Below are positions 37,710 through 46,762 of a DNA stretch of 64,000 bases, piece after piece. How positions within the stretch are numbered: position 1 is the stretch's first letter; every line of letters begins with the position of its first letter. The stretch covers positions 1 through 64,000 of the forward strand of contig NZ_JAAMPF010000027.1 in NCBI RefSeq assembly GCF_011074795.1. Direction: 5' to 3'. The notes under the pieces were generated by a model. That model was not told the origin of the DNA, ran no database searches, and saw only the letters and a list, made by a program, of their open reading frames with translations. The position numbers and the translations under genes are program-made. The stretch is from Marinobacter salicampi (GTDB lineage: Bacteria > Pseudomonadota > Gammaproteobacteria > Pseudomonadales > Oleiphilaceae).

Positions 37710-37921
37710 TAGCATGCCCTTCTCTGCCAACCCCGGGCCGAGGCACAGGCACGTCAGTCACGTAGGCTGTTTGCAAACGATGTGTTTTGAGATTAGCACA
37801 GCCCCGACAGCCTGCCTCTTTCCCGGCGGCTGAACTCACGGGTATTAAAAGATGGACATGAAACAGACTGTCCCGGATGACATAATCTAACTTTCTTGCA
37901 CTACCTAATCTGGACTACTCG

Positions 37922-38230
37922 ATGCCTAAACAGCCCAAACAAGATGCCAATGCTGAACGTTACATTGCTATCGCCAAAGCCTGCCTGAAAGCCATTAACG
38001 ATACCGCCTCGGATAACGGCAGCCGGGAAGATAAGATCCAGGCTGTCTACCAAGCGATCGACAATGCCTTCCAGCAGGAATTTGCAGATTACCAACAGGC
38101 AAACGCGATAATGGCCTCGGTACTGGAGCGTATCGCGTCCGGCCAACTGGACGGAACGGCAGCGGCAAGCCTGGCGCGAAAAACCCTTGATCAACAGCCA
38201 CAAAGCACCCGTAAATCAATTATCCACTGA
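37922..38230 (+). CDS. Small uncharacterised protein
   Basis: A 102-residue, mostly helical, soluble-looking protein that I do not recognise. No cysteine motif, signal peptide or membrane segment is seen. The middle (DKIQAVYQAIDNAFQQEFADYQQANAIMASVLERI) reads as amphipathic helices. The ribosome site before ATG 37922 is poor. It ends 21 bases before a pitrilysin-type protease gene on the same strand, so the two are probably co-transcribed. Codon use resembles the neighbours. It could be a lineage-specific protein. Confidence 0.6.
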   Translation: MPKQPKQDANAERYIAIAKACLKAINDTASDNGSREDKIQAVYQAIDNAFQQEFADYQQANAIMASVLERIASGQLDGTAAASLARKTLDQQPQSTRKSIIH

Positions 38231-38251
38231 GCTTTTCTGATCGGAGTTCCT

Positions 38252-41113
38252 ATGCAGACTATCTTTAAATCGGGTGGCTTTGCCTTGCGCCACCTTTTGC
38301 TGCCCTCTTTACTTCTGTTATGGACTGTCAGTTTCGCCCAGGCTGCCTTGGAACCCGTCAAAAGTCCCAACGACAAGAACAGCTACCGCTACCTGACCCT
38401 GAATAATGGCCTGGAAGTGCTACTGATATCTGATCCGGACTCGGAAAAAGCCGCGGCGTCCCTGGACGTTGCTGTAGGCAGTGGCGATGATCCCAAGGAC
38501 CGGGAAGGACTGTCTCACTTTTTGGAGCACATGTTGTTTCTGGGCACAGAAAAATACCCGGACCCCGGCGAATATCAGCAGTTCATCCGCAGCCACGGAG
38601 GGAGTCACAACGCGTTCACTGCGTTCCAGGACACCAACTATTTCTTTGACATTCAGGCCGAACATCTGGAGTCGGCCCTGGACCGGTTCGCCCAGCAATT
38701 TTCAGAGCCTCTGTTCACGGCAGAGCTGGTTGAGCGCGAACGCAGGGCGGTGCATTCAGAGTTCAGTTCAGGCCTGAAGGACGACGGCCGTCGCATCTAC
38801 GCCGCCAAGAAAGCCGTTGCGAACCCGGACCATGCCTTTCATCAATTCTCGGTCGGTAACCTGTCCACACTGGACGACACGGAAGCAGACCCTCTTCGAA
38901 AAGACCTGATCGAATTCTGGCGCAATCACTACTCTGCCAACATCATGAATCTGGTGGTTTACGGGCCACAGTCGCTGGACGAACTGGAGCGCATGGTTCG
39001 ACCCCGTTTCGTCGAGATCGAAAACCGGCATCTGGAACCGAAAGCCCATAAAGAGCCGCTGTTCGAGCCGAGCGAGCTGCCTGCGAAACTAGAGATTGAA
39101 GCGCTCAAAGACCTACGCAGCCTGACCCTTGAATTCCCTATTCCGTCCCAGCAGGACCACTACCGCAGCAAGCCGGCCAGCTACGTTGCCAGCCTGCTCG
39201 GCCATGAGGGCCCGGGCAGCCTCTACGATGTGCTCCGCAACGAAGGGCTGGTGGAGAGCCTGTCCGCCGGCACTGGTATGGATACCGGCCATCAGAGCAC
39301 ACTGGAGCTCAGCATGCGGCTTACCGAGGAGGGTCTGGCTCACCAGGATCGCATCATCAGTCTTGCCTTCGACTTTATAGACAAGGTGCGTGACGACGGC
39401 ATCACCAGGAGGCGATTCGTTGAAATGGCCAATCTGGCTGACATACACTTCCGGTTTCGTGAGCAGTCATCACCGATCCAGCTGGTGAGCCAGCTTTCAA
39501 TGCGTATGCACCACGTTGAGCCAAAGGACGTGCTGCGCGCCGGTTACATGATGGAGGAATATCGCCCGGAGCTTTATAAAGATCTGTTGGCAGAGCTAAC
39601 GCCCGACAATGTGTTAGTAACGCTGGTCCAACCGGAGACCCCCGAAGCAGAGCTCAGTGAGGCGCCCTGGTATGGCACCACCTACGCGTACCGGGAGATC
39701 AAGTCCGACTCCCTGACACAACCCGAAACCCGGGAGCTCGCCGACCAGCTGGCGTTGCCGGCACCCAACCCCTTCATCCCCGAAGATCTGGACATGGTGC
39801 CTGGCGGCACTATGGAGAAGCCGGAACAATTACTCCTGTCCGATCCGGACGAGGACAAGGGCCTGTCGCTCTGGTACGCCCGGGATACCAGTTTCGAGGC
39901 GCCCAAAGCCAACGTCTACCTGAGCCTGCGCTCGCCAGAAACCCAGCAATCGGCAAGTAACCAGGTTCTTACCCAGCTGCTGGTGGATGCCATCAACTAC
40001 AACCTGAATGCCTGGGCCTATCCTGCCCACGAAGCCGGTCTCAACTACAGCGTGTATACCCACCTGCGGGGAGTGACCATACGGGTGGGTGGCTACGACG
40101 ACAAGCTCCATACCCTGTTCACCCGTATCCTCAACCAGGTGGCGGAGCCTGAAATTACGGAAAGGCGGTTCCAGATCGCCCGCCAGAACATGATTGACAG
40201 CTTGCGCAACAAAGCCAAGGACCGTCCTGTTGAACAGATATCCGAATATCTTCAGGGAGCGCTGATCCAGAGTACCTGGACCACCGAAGAGAAGCTGGAG
40301 GCAGCCAGGGCTGTCACCCTGGATGAACTCGAGGACTTTGCCGGCGAACTGCTGGCGCAGGTTGATCCCGTCATGCTCGCCCACGGTAACCTGAGCGAAG
40401 CCTCGGCCCTGAATTTCAGCCGGCTGGCCAAGGCCGTGGTACTGGCAGACAGCGAGATAGTGTCTGTGCCTCGCAGCTCAGTACGGGAGGTGCCTGCGGG
40501 TGAAACGGAAATCAATCTGAAGGTGGTCCATCCAGACACCGGCTACCTACTCTATCTGCAGGGTCAGGACACCAGCTTTGAAACCCGAGCCATCCACCGG
40601 TTGATGGCGCAGGTGGTGAGCAGCCCGTTCTACGAAGAACTCCGCACCACCCGCCAGCTGGGTTATGTGGTTTACGCGACCCCTTACGAGATGCTGGAAA
40701 CGCCTGCGCTTGGGCTGGTGGTGCAGTCACCGGAAGCATCGGGGGACGAAATTGACCAGGCCGTGGCCGAGTTTGCTGAGAACTATGGCAAGCGCCTGGC
40801 CGAACTGAGCACCGATGCCCTGACTCAGGAAAAACAGGCCGTTATCAGTAATCTTCTTGAGAAAGACCGCACTCTCGGCGAGGTGTCGGAGCGTTACTGG
40901 CGTGAGATTGACCGTGGGGAAACTGACTTCGACTCACGGGAGCAGCTGGCTGACGCGGTGCTGCAGACCACCCATGAGTCTCTGGTGAAGGCTTATCGGC
41001 AGGCTTTGATTGAACGCCAGCACAGCCTCAATATTGTCACTGTAAGGGAAGACAAATACGCAAACAGTGAGGAAATGATGGAGATGCTCAGGAAGCGTCC
41101 AGGTGTTCGGTAG
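38252..41113 (+). CDS. Pitrilysin-type periplasmic zinc metalloprotease (M16A)
   Basis: A 953-residue insulinase-family protease. The signal peptide is residues 1-31 (LLLPSLLLLWTVSFAQA). The inverted zinc motif HFLEH gives H89 and H93 as ligands and E92 as catalytic base. The distal ligand is E170 (ERRAVHSEF), with the same 81-residue spacing as E. coli pitrilysin. Three further M16-like domains follow, the usual full length for pitrilysin (about 960). It degrades small polypeptides in the periplasm. GGAG precedes ATG 38252. It is convergent with the glycosyltransferase gene, whose stop is 13 bases away. Confidence 0.93.
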   Translation: MQTIFKSGGFALRHLLLPSLLLLWTVSFAQAALEPVKSPNDKNSYRYLTLNNGLEVLLISDPDSEKAAASLDVAVGSGDDPKDREGLSHFLEHMLFLGTEKYPDPGEYQQFIRSHGGSHNAFTAFQDTNYFFDIQAEHLESALDRFAQQFSEPLFTAELVERERRAVHSEFSSGLKDDGRRIYAAKKAVANPDHAFHQFSVGNLSTLDDTEADPLRKDLIEFWRNHYSANIMNLVVYGPQSLDELERMVRPRFVEIENRHLEPKAHKEPLFEPSELPAKLEIEALKDLRSLTLEFPIPSQQDHYRSKPASYVASLLGHEGPGSLYDVLRNEGLVESLSAGTGMDTGHQSTLELSMRLTEEGLAHQDRIISLAFDFIDKVRDDGITRRRFVEMANLADIHFRFREQSSPIQLVSQLSMRMHHVEPKDVLRAGYMMEEYRPELYKDLLAELTPDNVLVTLVQPETPEAELSEAPWYGTTYAYREIKSDSLTQPETRELADQLALPAPNPFIPEDLDMVPGGTMEKPEQLLLSDPDEDKGLSLWYARDTSFEAPKANVYLSLRSPETQQSASNQVLTQLLVDAINYNLNAWAYPAHEAGLNYSVYTHLRGVTIRVGGYDDKLHTLFTRILNQVAEPEITERRFQIARQNMIDSLRNKAKDRPVEQISEYLQGALIQSTWTTEEKLEAARAVTLDELEDFAGELLAQVDPVMLAHGNLSEASALNFSRLAKAVVLADSEIVSVPRSSVREVPAGETEINLKVVHPDTGYLLYLQGQDTSFETRAIHRLMAQVVSSPFYEELRTTRQLGYVVYATPYEMLETPALGLVVQSPEASGDEIDQAVAEFAENYGKRLAELSTDALTQEKQAVISNLLEKDRTLGEVSERYWREIDRGETDFDSREQLADAVLQTTHESLVKAYRQALIERQHSLNIVTVREDKYANSEEMMEMLRKRPGVR

Positions 41114-41126
41114 CCTGCCCTGATGC

Positions 41127-41810
41127 TCAGGTAAAGTTGGAGGGCGAGCCCAGGAAACGCTGCCAGTCCTCCGGCTCATCCACATCCCAGCGCGGCTCCA
41201 GAAGGCTGACGGTCAGGCCCTTGGCGGTCAGCCGTTCACAGGTTTGGGCCAGAACGTCCGGAGAGCCCCAGGCGATGCTATCAAGCATCCCGGGCTCGGT
41301 CCGGCGCGCACCGATAAGTACGTAGCCACCATCATCAGAAGGCCCCAGCACCAGGTCTGAATCATCAAGGGCCGCCAGGGCCTGGGTCACGTATTGCTCC
41401 TCCACCGAGGGGCAGTCACTGCCCACAATCACCACTTTGTCGTACTTGGCCAGGCTGGCCTCGAGGGCATGGCACATGCGCTCACCCAGGTCGGCGCCGG
41501 CCTGGGTTCTCTGCACCACCGCACGCTGATTAAGAGCCGAAACAATCTTGCGGGCATGCTCCGGGACGGTATCCACGGCTCTGTCCCACCAGAATTGAAG
41601 CGGCAACTCGGTGACCGCCAGTTGTGTCAGTACCGTCGTGGTAAGCAGGAGATGCGCCTCCAGGGCGCCTTCCACGCCAAGGGCCGGGATAAGCCGGGTT
41701 TTAACCCGCCCAGGCTCCGGCCACTTGGCAAATTGCAAGAGCACCACCCGGGGGCGGGAAGTCTCGGTAGGCTGAGAAGTGTTCAGTTCAGAAACCGGGG
41801 TTTCGGACAT
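41127..41810 (-). CDS. TIGR04282-type glycosyltransferase (DUF2064)
   Basis: A 227-residue GT-A-fold protein of the DUF2064 family. The nucleotide-binding start is VVLLQFAKWPEPGRVKTRLIPALG, followed by VIVGSDCPSVEEQYV and LGPSDDGGYVLIGARR. TIGRFAM names this family an arsenosugar biosynthesis glycosyltransferase, but no ArsS/ArsM gene is in sight, so the substrate is open. I choose ATG 41810; the frame extends to a TTG at 41831. It overlaps the end of the next glycosyltransferase gene by 23 bases, so the two are coupled. Confidence 0.85.
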   Translation of the reverse strand: MSETPVSELNTSQPTETSRPRVVLLQFAKWPEPGRVKTRLIPALGVEGALEAHLLLTTTVLTQLAVTELPLQFWWDRAVDTVPEHARKIVSALNQRAVVQRTQAGADLGERMCHALEASLAKYDKVVIVGSDCPSVEEQYVTQALAALDDSDLVLGPSDDGGYVLIGARRTEPGMLDSIAWGSPDVLAQTCERLTAKGLTVSLLEPRWDVDEPEDWQRFLGSPSNFT

Positions 41811-42573
41811 TGGATCGGTATTCCCTGGCAAGAGTTTCCGGAGACTCGCCCCGCCAATATCGCCAACGCAGCCGCCACATCAGAAAGATAGTACGCCAGG
41901 GGCCGCCTGCGTCCCAACGACGACTGTCGGTAATGACAGGCTGGCGAACACAATACGGCGGTGAAACCAGCTTCAGGCGTCGGGTAAATTCAACATCTTC
42001 CATCAAGGGCAAGGGAGCAAAGCCCCTGAGCGCCTCAAACACGGACCGGCGTACAAATATTGCCTGATCCCCGGTCGCTATGCCGGTCAGGCGCGAACGC
42101 CGGTTCATGAACCACGCAATGGTCCGGTACAGGGGACGTTGACCGCTGAGACGCACATTGAACCGGCCCCAGTGGCGCCTGGAATGGTAGAAACCGCCCA
42201 GTTCATCCAGTGCCCCGGTGGGAAGCCGGGTATCGGCGTGAAGGAACAGGAGGAGATCGCCTCGGGCATCAGCGGCACCGGTGTTCATCTGTATGGCGCG
42301 ACCGGGAGGTGAAGTCAGGAGTCGGTCGCACAGTGAACGGGCCCGCTCACGGGTTCGATCTTCACTGCCTCCATCCACGACGATTACTTCGTGGCCTGCT
42401 TTTCGCCAAGGCTGCAGGTTTGCAAGCGTAGCCTCGATGCTCGCCTCTTCCTGCCACACCGGTACGATAATGCTGACCTTGGGCTCAGGAACGGTTTCGC
42501 CGACGACATTTCGGCTTTTTCTTGCGGTTACGTTAATACTTTCGGTGCCCGGGGGCTCTGCTTCGCTGTCCAT
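41788..42573 (-). CDS. TIGR04283-type family 2 glycosyltransferase
   Basis: A 261-residue GT2 enzyme. KVSIIVPVWQEEASIEATLANL is the N-terminal strand, EVIVVDGGSEDRT holds the first aspartate, LLFLHADTRLP is the DXD-like site, and the acceptor side is LPLMEDVEFTRRLK. It pairs with the TIGR04282-type gene, as these two families commonly do. The first 20 residues are polar and not conserved. A membrane-associated role in glycolipid synthesis is possible. No other cluster genes identify the product. Confidence 0.85.
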   Translation of the reverse strand: MDSEAEPPGTESINVTARKSRNVVGETVPEPKVSIIVPVWQEEASIEATLANLQPWRKAGHEVIVVDGGSEDRTRERARSLCDRLLTSPPGRAIQMNTGAADARGDLLLFLHADTRLPTGALDELGGFYHSRRHWGRFNVRLSGQRPLYRTIAWFMNRRSRLTGIATGDQAIFVRRSVFEALRGFAPLPLMEDVEFTRRLKLVSPPYCVRQPVITDSRRWDAGGPWRTIFLMWRLRWRYWRGESPETLAREYRSNVRNPGF

Positions 42574-42640
42574 TGTCTCTCGTCAAACGTGTCAGGTTGA
42601 GCCTGTCTGGTAATCTGGTCGCTGCTGCATTGCCAGCCGC

Positions 42641-43699
42641 TTACCGGTCGGTCAGTTTGAGCTCGATTCGTCGATTCCGGCGCAAGGCTTCTTCCGAGGT
42701 GCCTTCGGCGACCGGGTAGAACTCGCCAAAGCCGGCTGCTGCCATGCGCTTCTCAGGCACACCCTGCTCCGCCAGGTACCTTACTACAGATACCGCCCGT
42801 GCCGTAGAAAGTTCCCAGTTGGACGAGAATTCCGGTGTATTGATAGGAATTCGGTCGGTATGACCGTCAATGCGAAGGATCCAGTCGATGTCTTCCGGAA
42901 TGGCCTTCACCACATCCAGCAGCACATCAGCGAGCTTATCCAGCTCGTCCTTGCCCTCTGACCCCAGTGTTGCGGAACCTGACGCGAACAAAAGCTCGGA
43001 AGGCAGCAGGAAGCGGTCTCCCACGACCCTGACATTCTCATTATCCATCAGGATGTTGCGCAGGCGTGCAAAGAACTCGGACTGGTATTGCTCAAGTTCG
43101 TTGACCCGCTCCGCCAGTAGCAGGTTCAGGCGCTGACCCATTTCTGCCAGCTCGGCTTCCTTCTCAGCGGTCAGATCCTCCTGCAGGCGCAGGGCTGAGT
43201 TGATCGCGCTCAGCTGCTTCTGCAGGGCGCTTATCTGGGCCGAGAGCCGGTTGATGATCGCCCGCTGGGAGACGGTCAGAATCTGCTCCTCTTCCCGCTG
43301 TGCTTCAGTTTCCTCGAGAGAGCGTTGCAGGCGTGTCGCTTCGGCTTCGGCATCGTACTGTTCCTGAAGGGCGGACGCGCGGCCTTCCTCCAATTGTGCC
43401 TGAAGACTCTGCGCCAGGGCCAGGGCAGCGCTATGCTCGCCTCTGGCGGTTTCCAGTTCCTCCTCAAGCGCACTTGCCCGCTCTTCTTCCAGCCCCAGCA
43501 ACCGGGAGATTTCTGCCATCTGGCTGCTCAGGCGGGCAAGCTGGGTGTCACGGTCCGACAAGGTCTGGGACAGGTAGAGCTGGCTCACCACATAAACCAG
43601 CAACATGAAGATCACCAGCATCAGCAGCGCTGAAAGGGCATCCACATACCCGGGCCATACATTGATCGTGCTGCGGGTACGCCGTCTGGATCCGATCAT
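42641..43699 (-). CDS. MotB/OmpA-like peptidoglycan-binding protein
   Basis: A 352-residue protein with one transmembrane helix at about 20-42 (VDALSALLMLVIFMLLVYVVSQLYL). The helix contains D20 at the position of the proton-binding Asp of MotB. A long coiled coil follows, about 45-205, rich in Glu, Arg and Ala. The C-terminal OmpA-like domain has LRIDGHTDRIPINTPEF and EEALRRNRRIELKL. Its start is six bases after the MotA-like gene's stop. The pair should form an ion-driven stator-like complex spanning membrane and cell wall. The job is not known; flagellar motB normally lacks such a long coiled coil. Confidence 0.85.
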   Translation of the reverse strand: MIGSRRRTRSTINVWPGYVDALSALLMLVIFMLLVYVVSQLYLSQTLSDRDTQLARLSSQMAEISRLLGLEEERASALEEELETARGEHSAALALAQSLQAQLEEGRASALQEQYDAEAEATRLQRSLEETEAQREEEQILTVSQRAIINRLSAQISALQKQLSAINSALRLQEDLTAEKEAELAEMGQRLNLLLAERVNELEQYQSEFFARLRNILMDNENVRVVGDRFLLPSELLFASGSATLGSEGKDELDKLADVLLDVVKAIPEDIDWILRIDGHTDRIPINTPEFSSNWELSTARAVSVVRYLAEQGVPEKRMAAAGFGEFYPVAEGTSEEALRRNRRIELKLTDR

Positions 43700-43705
43700 A
43701 GGCCG

Positions 43706-44515
43706 TTATTCCCTGTCCGCCAGCTGGCTTCGAAGCTTGCGATTCTCATCCAGCAAGCGCTCCACGTCAGCATTCACAGCCACAGCCTGGCGGGAACTGG
43801 GATTAACGTCATCCACGAGATTGGTGACACTGGTCAGCCATTCCTCCAGGCTGTCGTAGAAACGGTTCTGGGCGTGGCCGGCTTGGATATCCAGGAAACC
43901 AAGGATCAGGGAGCCGCCAAGTCCCAGCAGGGAGGAACTGAAAGCCGTACCCATACCTTCAAGGGGTTCAAGTAGCCCAGACTGCATGGTAGCGAAGACT
44001 TCGCCGAAATCCCCGTCACCCATGTCCAGATTGACGATGACAGCGCCCACTGAATTGATCGTTCCCAACAGGCCCCAGAAAGTGCCCAACAGCCCCAGGA
44101 ACACCAGCAGGCTTATGAAGTAGCGGGTAATCTCCCGCTGCTCGTCCATCCGCGAGTGAATACCATCGAGCACCGTGCGCAGAGAAAGTGTCGAGAGAGA
44201 GAACTGGTCGCGCTTGTAGTCATCACCCAGTTGCTTGGCCAGAGGCTTTAGCAGGCGGGGCTCCTGCATCACTGACAGGCCGGAATGACCGGTCCGGAAC
44301 TGGGCTATCCATCGCATCTCGGGGAAGAGTACGAATACCTGGCGGTAGGTAAGGCCTATGCCCACGAGCAGGACACAGACAATCAGAAGGTTAAATACCC
44401 AGTTCGCCATGAAGGCGGTTTGCAGGGGGCCGTAGATCAGCGCACATACCGTGGCGACTACCACCAGAAACAGGGTCATCCAGAAAAGCGTGTGCTTGGG
44501 GTTGCTCATTGCCAT
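43706..44515 (-). CDS. MotA/TolQ/ExbB-family proton channel-like protein
   Basis: A 269-residue membrane protein. Two N-terminal helices occur at about 12-32 (LFWMTLFLVVVATVCALIYG) and 38-58, then a cytoplasmic part. Two more helices with the MotA/ExbB signature follow (SLLVFLGLLGTFWGLLGTINSVGAVI near 130-155, and GMGTAFSSSLLGLGGSLILGFL near 195-215). The start could be GTG 44518, ATG 44515 or ATG 44509; none has a strong ribosome site. It is paired with the MotB-like gene downstream. It is divergent from lemA, 170 bases away. Confidence 0.85.
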   Translation of the reverse strand: MAMSNPKHTLFWMTLFLVVVATVCALIYGPLQTAFMANWVFNLLIVCVLLVGIGLTYRQVFVLFPEMRWIAQFRTGHSGLSVMQEPRLLKPLAKQLGDDYKRDQFSLSTLSLRTVLDGIHSRMDEQREITRYFISLLVFLGLLGTFWGLLGTINSVGAVIVNLDMGDGDFGEVFATMQSGLLEPLEGMGTAFSSSLLGLGGSLILGFLDIQAGHAQNRFYDSLEEWLTSVTNLVDDVNPSSRQAVAVNADVERLLDENRKLRSQLADRE

Positions 44516-44685
44516 CACCGAGAGTTAACACTGAAAGTTAAGCGAAACCAGATTTAAGACACTAGCATAAACAATGGCCGGTCTTTGACCCTTGAAAGCA
44601 GCAAATCCGGCACCATCAACCATACACTCGCTAAAAGACTCTGACTGATCTTTTTTCACTGCTTTTCCCCAGGAACAACGACCCC

Positions 44686-45303
44686 ATGCGAAGACTTAAT
44701 ACCCGGACCTCCTTCGGAACGCTCTGGCAGCTTTCGGCCCTGCTGATGTTGGCGACCCTTCTTTCCGGCTGTGGTATCAACAATATTCCCACCTATGACG
44801 AACAGGTTAAATCAGCCTGGTCCCAGGTCGAAAACCAGTACCAGCGCCGCGCTGATCTGGTACCCAATCTGGTCGAAACCGTCAAGGGCTTTGCAAAACA
44901 GGAGCAGGAAACCCTCACTGCCGTGATGGAGGCCCGCTCCAAGGCCACTTCCATTCAGGTGGACGAAGACATCCTCAACAATCCCGAGAAACTGCAACAG
45001 TTCCAGCAAGCCCAGGGCGAGCTCAGCAGTGCGCTTAGCAGACTGATGGCGGTTTCTGAACGCTATCCGGATCTAAAGTCGAACCAGAACTTCCTGGCGC
45101 TGCAGTCACAACTGGAAGGCACCGAGAATCGCATCGCTGTTGCCAGACGTGACTTCATCCAGGCGGTGGAGCGCTACAACACCGAGATCCGGACCTTCCC
45201 TGGCAAGATCTGGCACAGCCTTATGTACAGCGATATGCCTTTGCGAGAAAACTTCGAAGCAACGGCCAAAAATGCTGAAGATGCGCCAAGAGTGGAGTTT
45301 TAA
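44686..45303 (+). CDS. lemA: LemA family lipoprotein-like membrane protein
   Basis: A 205-residue LemA-family protein. The N-terminal hydrophobic segment ends in LATLLSGCGINNIP, a plausible lipobox with cysteine at about residue 29. The family core is IPTYDEQVKSAWSQVENQYQRRADLVPNLVETVKGFA, followed by long helices. LemA proteins are anchored in the membrane; their role is poorly known. The stop and the next start share a base (TAATG). It leads a three-gene cluster lemA-TPM-TPM. Confidence 0.92.
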   Translation: MRRLNTRTSFGTLWQLSALLMLATLLSGCGINNIPTYDEQVKSAWSQVENQYQRRADLVPNLVETVKGFAKQEQETLTAVMEARSKATSIQVDEDILNNPEKLQQFQQAQGELSSALSRLMAVSERYPDLKSNQNFLALQSQLEGTENRIAVARRDFIQAVERYNTEIRTFPGKIWHSLMYSDMPLRENFEATAKNAEDAPRVEF

Positions 45304-46067
45304 TGGTCTTTTCCATCAAGTACAGCCTGCTCGCAGCGCTTACCCTCTGCCTGGTTCAGGCCAGCGCGGCTCTGGCCCAGTCCGGCCCTGATTTCCCGGA
45401 ACTGACCGGACGGGTCGTCGACCGTGCCGATCTGCTCGACAACGCTGCCGAGGCGAAGCTCACGGGTATGCTCAAGGCCCACGAAGACGCCACTTCGGAA
45501 CAGGTCGTGATGGTTACCGTGCCTGACCTGCAGGGCTATCCCATTGAGGACTTCGGCTACCAGCTTGGCAGACACTGGGGAATTGGCCAGGAAGGTGAGG
45601 ACAATGGCGCCCTGCTGCTCGTCGCAAAGGACGAGCGCAAGGTTCGGATAGAGGTTGGCTACGGGCTCGAAGGGCGCCTCACTGACGCCAATTCGTCTGT
45701 CATCATCAACCGTATCATCACGCCGGCCTTTCGCGAGGGCAACTATACTGAGGGCATCATGAACGGCGCAGCCGCCATGGTTAAGGTTCTGGGTGGTGAG
45801 CCCCTGACAAACGCCCGCCAGCCAGTGGGTCAACAGGCTCAGGACAAGCCCGATCTTGGCAAGGCCGCCCTGATGTTCATCATCATGATGGCGGTGATCT
45901 TCTTTACCGGCGGCGGCCGGGGTACCCGAGGCCGGGGCGGTGCAGCTCTGCTGGGCGGCGCATTGCTTGGCGCAAGCATGGGCGGCCGCGGCGGTGGCTT
46001 TGGTGGCGGAGGTTTCGGCGGCGGCGGTGGCGGTTTCGGTGGTGGCGGTGCCTCCGGCGGCTGGTAA
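45303..46067 (+). CDS. TPM-domain protein (YgcG type) with Gly-rich tail
   Basis: A 254-residue exported protein. The signal peptide is about residues 1-25 (LAALTLCLVQASAALA). The TPM_phosphatase/YgcG domain spans about 30-155 (FPELTGRVVDRADLLD, GYQLGRHWGIGQEGEDNGALLLVAKDERKVRIEVGYGLEG). One transmembrane helix lies at about 185-200 (ALMFIIMMAVIFFTGG). A low-complexity Gly-rich tail ends in ASGGW. Such proteins occur beside lemA in many bacteria. It is coupled to lemA by the TAATG overlap. Function is not established. Confidence 0.9.
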   Translation: MVFSIKYSLLAALTLCLVQASAALAQSGPDFPELTGRVVDRADLLDNAAEAKLTGMLKAHEDATSEQVVMVTVPDLQGYPIEDFGYQLGRHWGIGQEGEDNGALLLVAKDERKVRIEVGYGLEGRLTDANSSVIINRIITPAFREGNYTEGIMNGAAAMVKVLGGEPLTNARQPVGQQAQDKPDLGKAALMFIIMMAVIFFTGGGRGTRGRGGAALLGGALLGASMGGRGGGFGGGGFGGGGGGFGGGGASGGW

Positions 46068-46138
46068 CAGCCAAGGCAAGGCTCGACGGATCCCTGAACA
46101 AGCAACAAGCCCTCACACTTCAACAGTAAGAATGACCC

Positions 46139-46756
46139 ATGACATTACTCAGTAAAAACGAGCAGGCCCAGGTAACCGCCGCGATAAACCAGGTGGAGAA
46201 GGAAACCGATGCCGAACTGGTCACCGTACTAACGGGCCAGTCCGACAATTACTCCTACATTCCTCTGGTATGGGCAGGCATTATTGCCCTGCTGGTGCCC
46301 GGCATACTCAACTATTTCTTCGGCTGGGTGGGCGCCGACATGCTGATGCTCACCCAGTGGGCGACTTTTGTTCTGCTGTGCCTGATCTTCCGGCTGCCCC
46401 AGATCAACACCCGGCTGATTCCCAGACACGTGCGCTACTGGCGCGCCTCCAATCTGGCGCGCAGGCAGTTTCTGGAGCAGAACCTGCACCACACTGACGG
46501 CGGCACCGGAATGCTGATTTTCGTATCAGAAGCGGAACGCTACGTTGAAATACTGGTGGACCAGGGGATTTCCAGCCGCATCGACAATACGGTCTGGGAA
46601 GGCATTGTTGAGCATTTCACCCACCAGGTGAAACAGGGCGAAACCCTGCAGGGCTTTCTTGATTGTGTCGAGGCCTGCGGCAAGCATTTGAAAACCGAAA
46701 TCCCCGCCACTCACGAACGCAATGAGTTGCCTGATCATCTGATCGTTCTACCGTGA
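46139..46756 (+). CDS. Second TPM-domain membrane protein
   Basis: A 205-residue TPM-domain protein with no signal peptide. The N terminus (MTLLSKNEQAQVTAAINQVEKETDAELVTVL) starts the TPM domain, which is interrupted by two membrane helices at about 42-60 and 68-88. The domain then continues with GTGMLIFVSEAERYVEILVDQGISSRIDNTVWEGIV. It lies 71 bases after the Gly-rich TPM gene and completes the lemA cluster. This topology is usual for the shorter partner in LemA-TPM-TPM loci. Confidence 0.88.
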   Translation: MTLLSKNEQAQVTAAINQVEKETDAELVTVLTGQSDNYSYIPLVWAGIIALLVPGILNYFFGWVGADMLMLTQWATFVLLCLIFRLPQINTRLIPRHVRYWRASNLARRQFLEQNLHHTDGGTGMLIFVSEAERYVEILVDQGISSRIDNTVWEGIVEHFTHQVKQGETLQGFLDCVEACGKHLKTEIPATHERNELPDHLIVLP

Positions 46757-46762
46757 CATAGC

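Larger units (their letters stand above)
37539..37921. other. Divergent regulatory region between the acyl-CoA reductase gene and the small unknown gene
   Basis: No gene is seen in these 383 bases. The part near 37625-37715 is AT-rich and holds two copies of TAGAGCAAT(T/A)ACTC, 33 bases apart. This is the likely promoter and operator region of the acyl-CoA reductase gene. Confidence 0.5.

Noticed and set aside
42641..44515. Zorya anti-phage system (ZorA/ZorB)
   Set aside because: The MotA-like protein lacks the long ZorA tail, and no ZorC, ZorD or ZorE gene is adjacent; the neighbours are glycosyltransferases and lemA.
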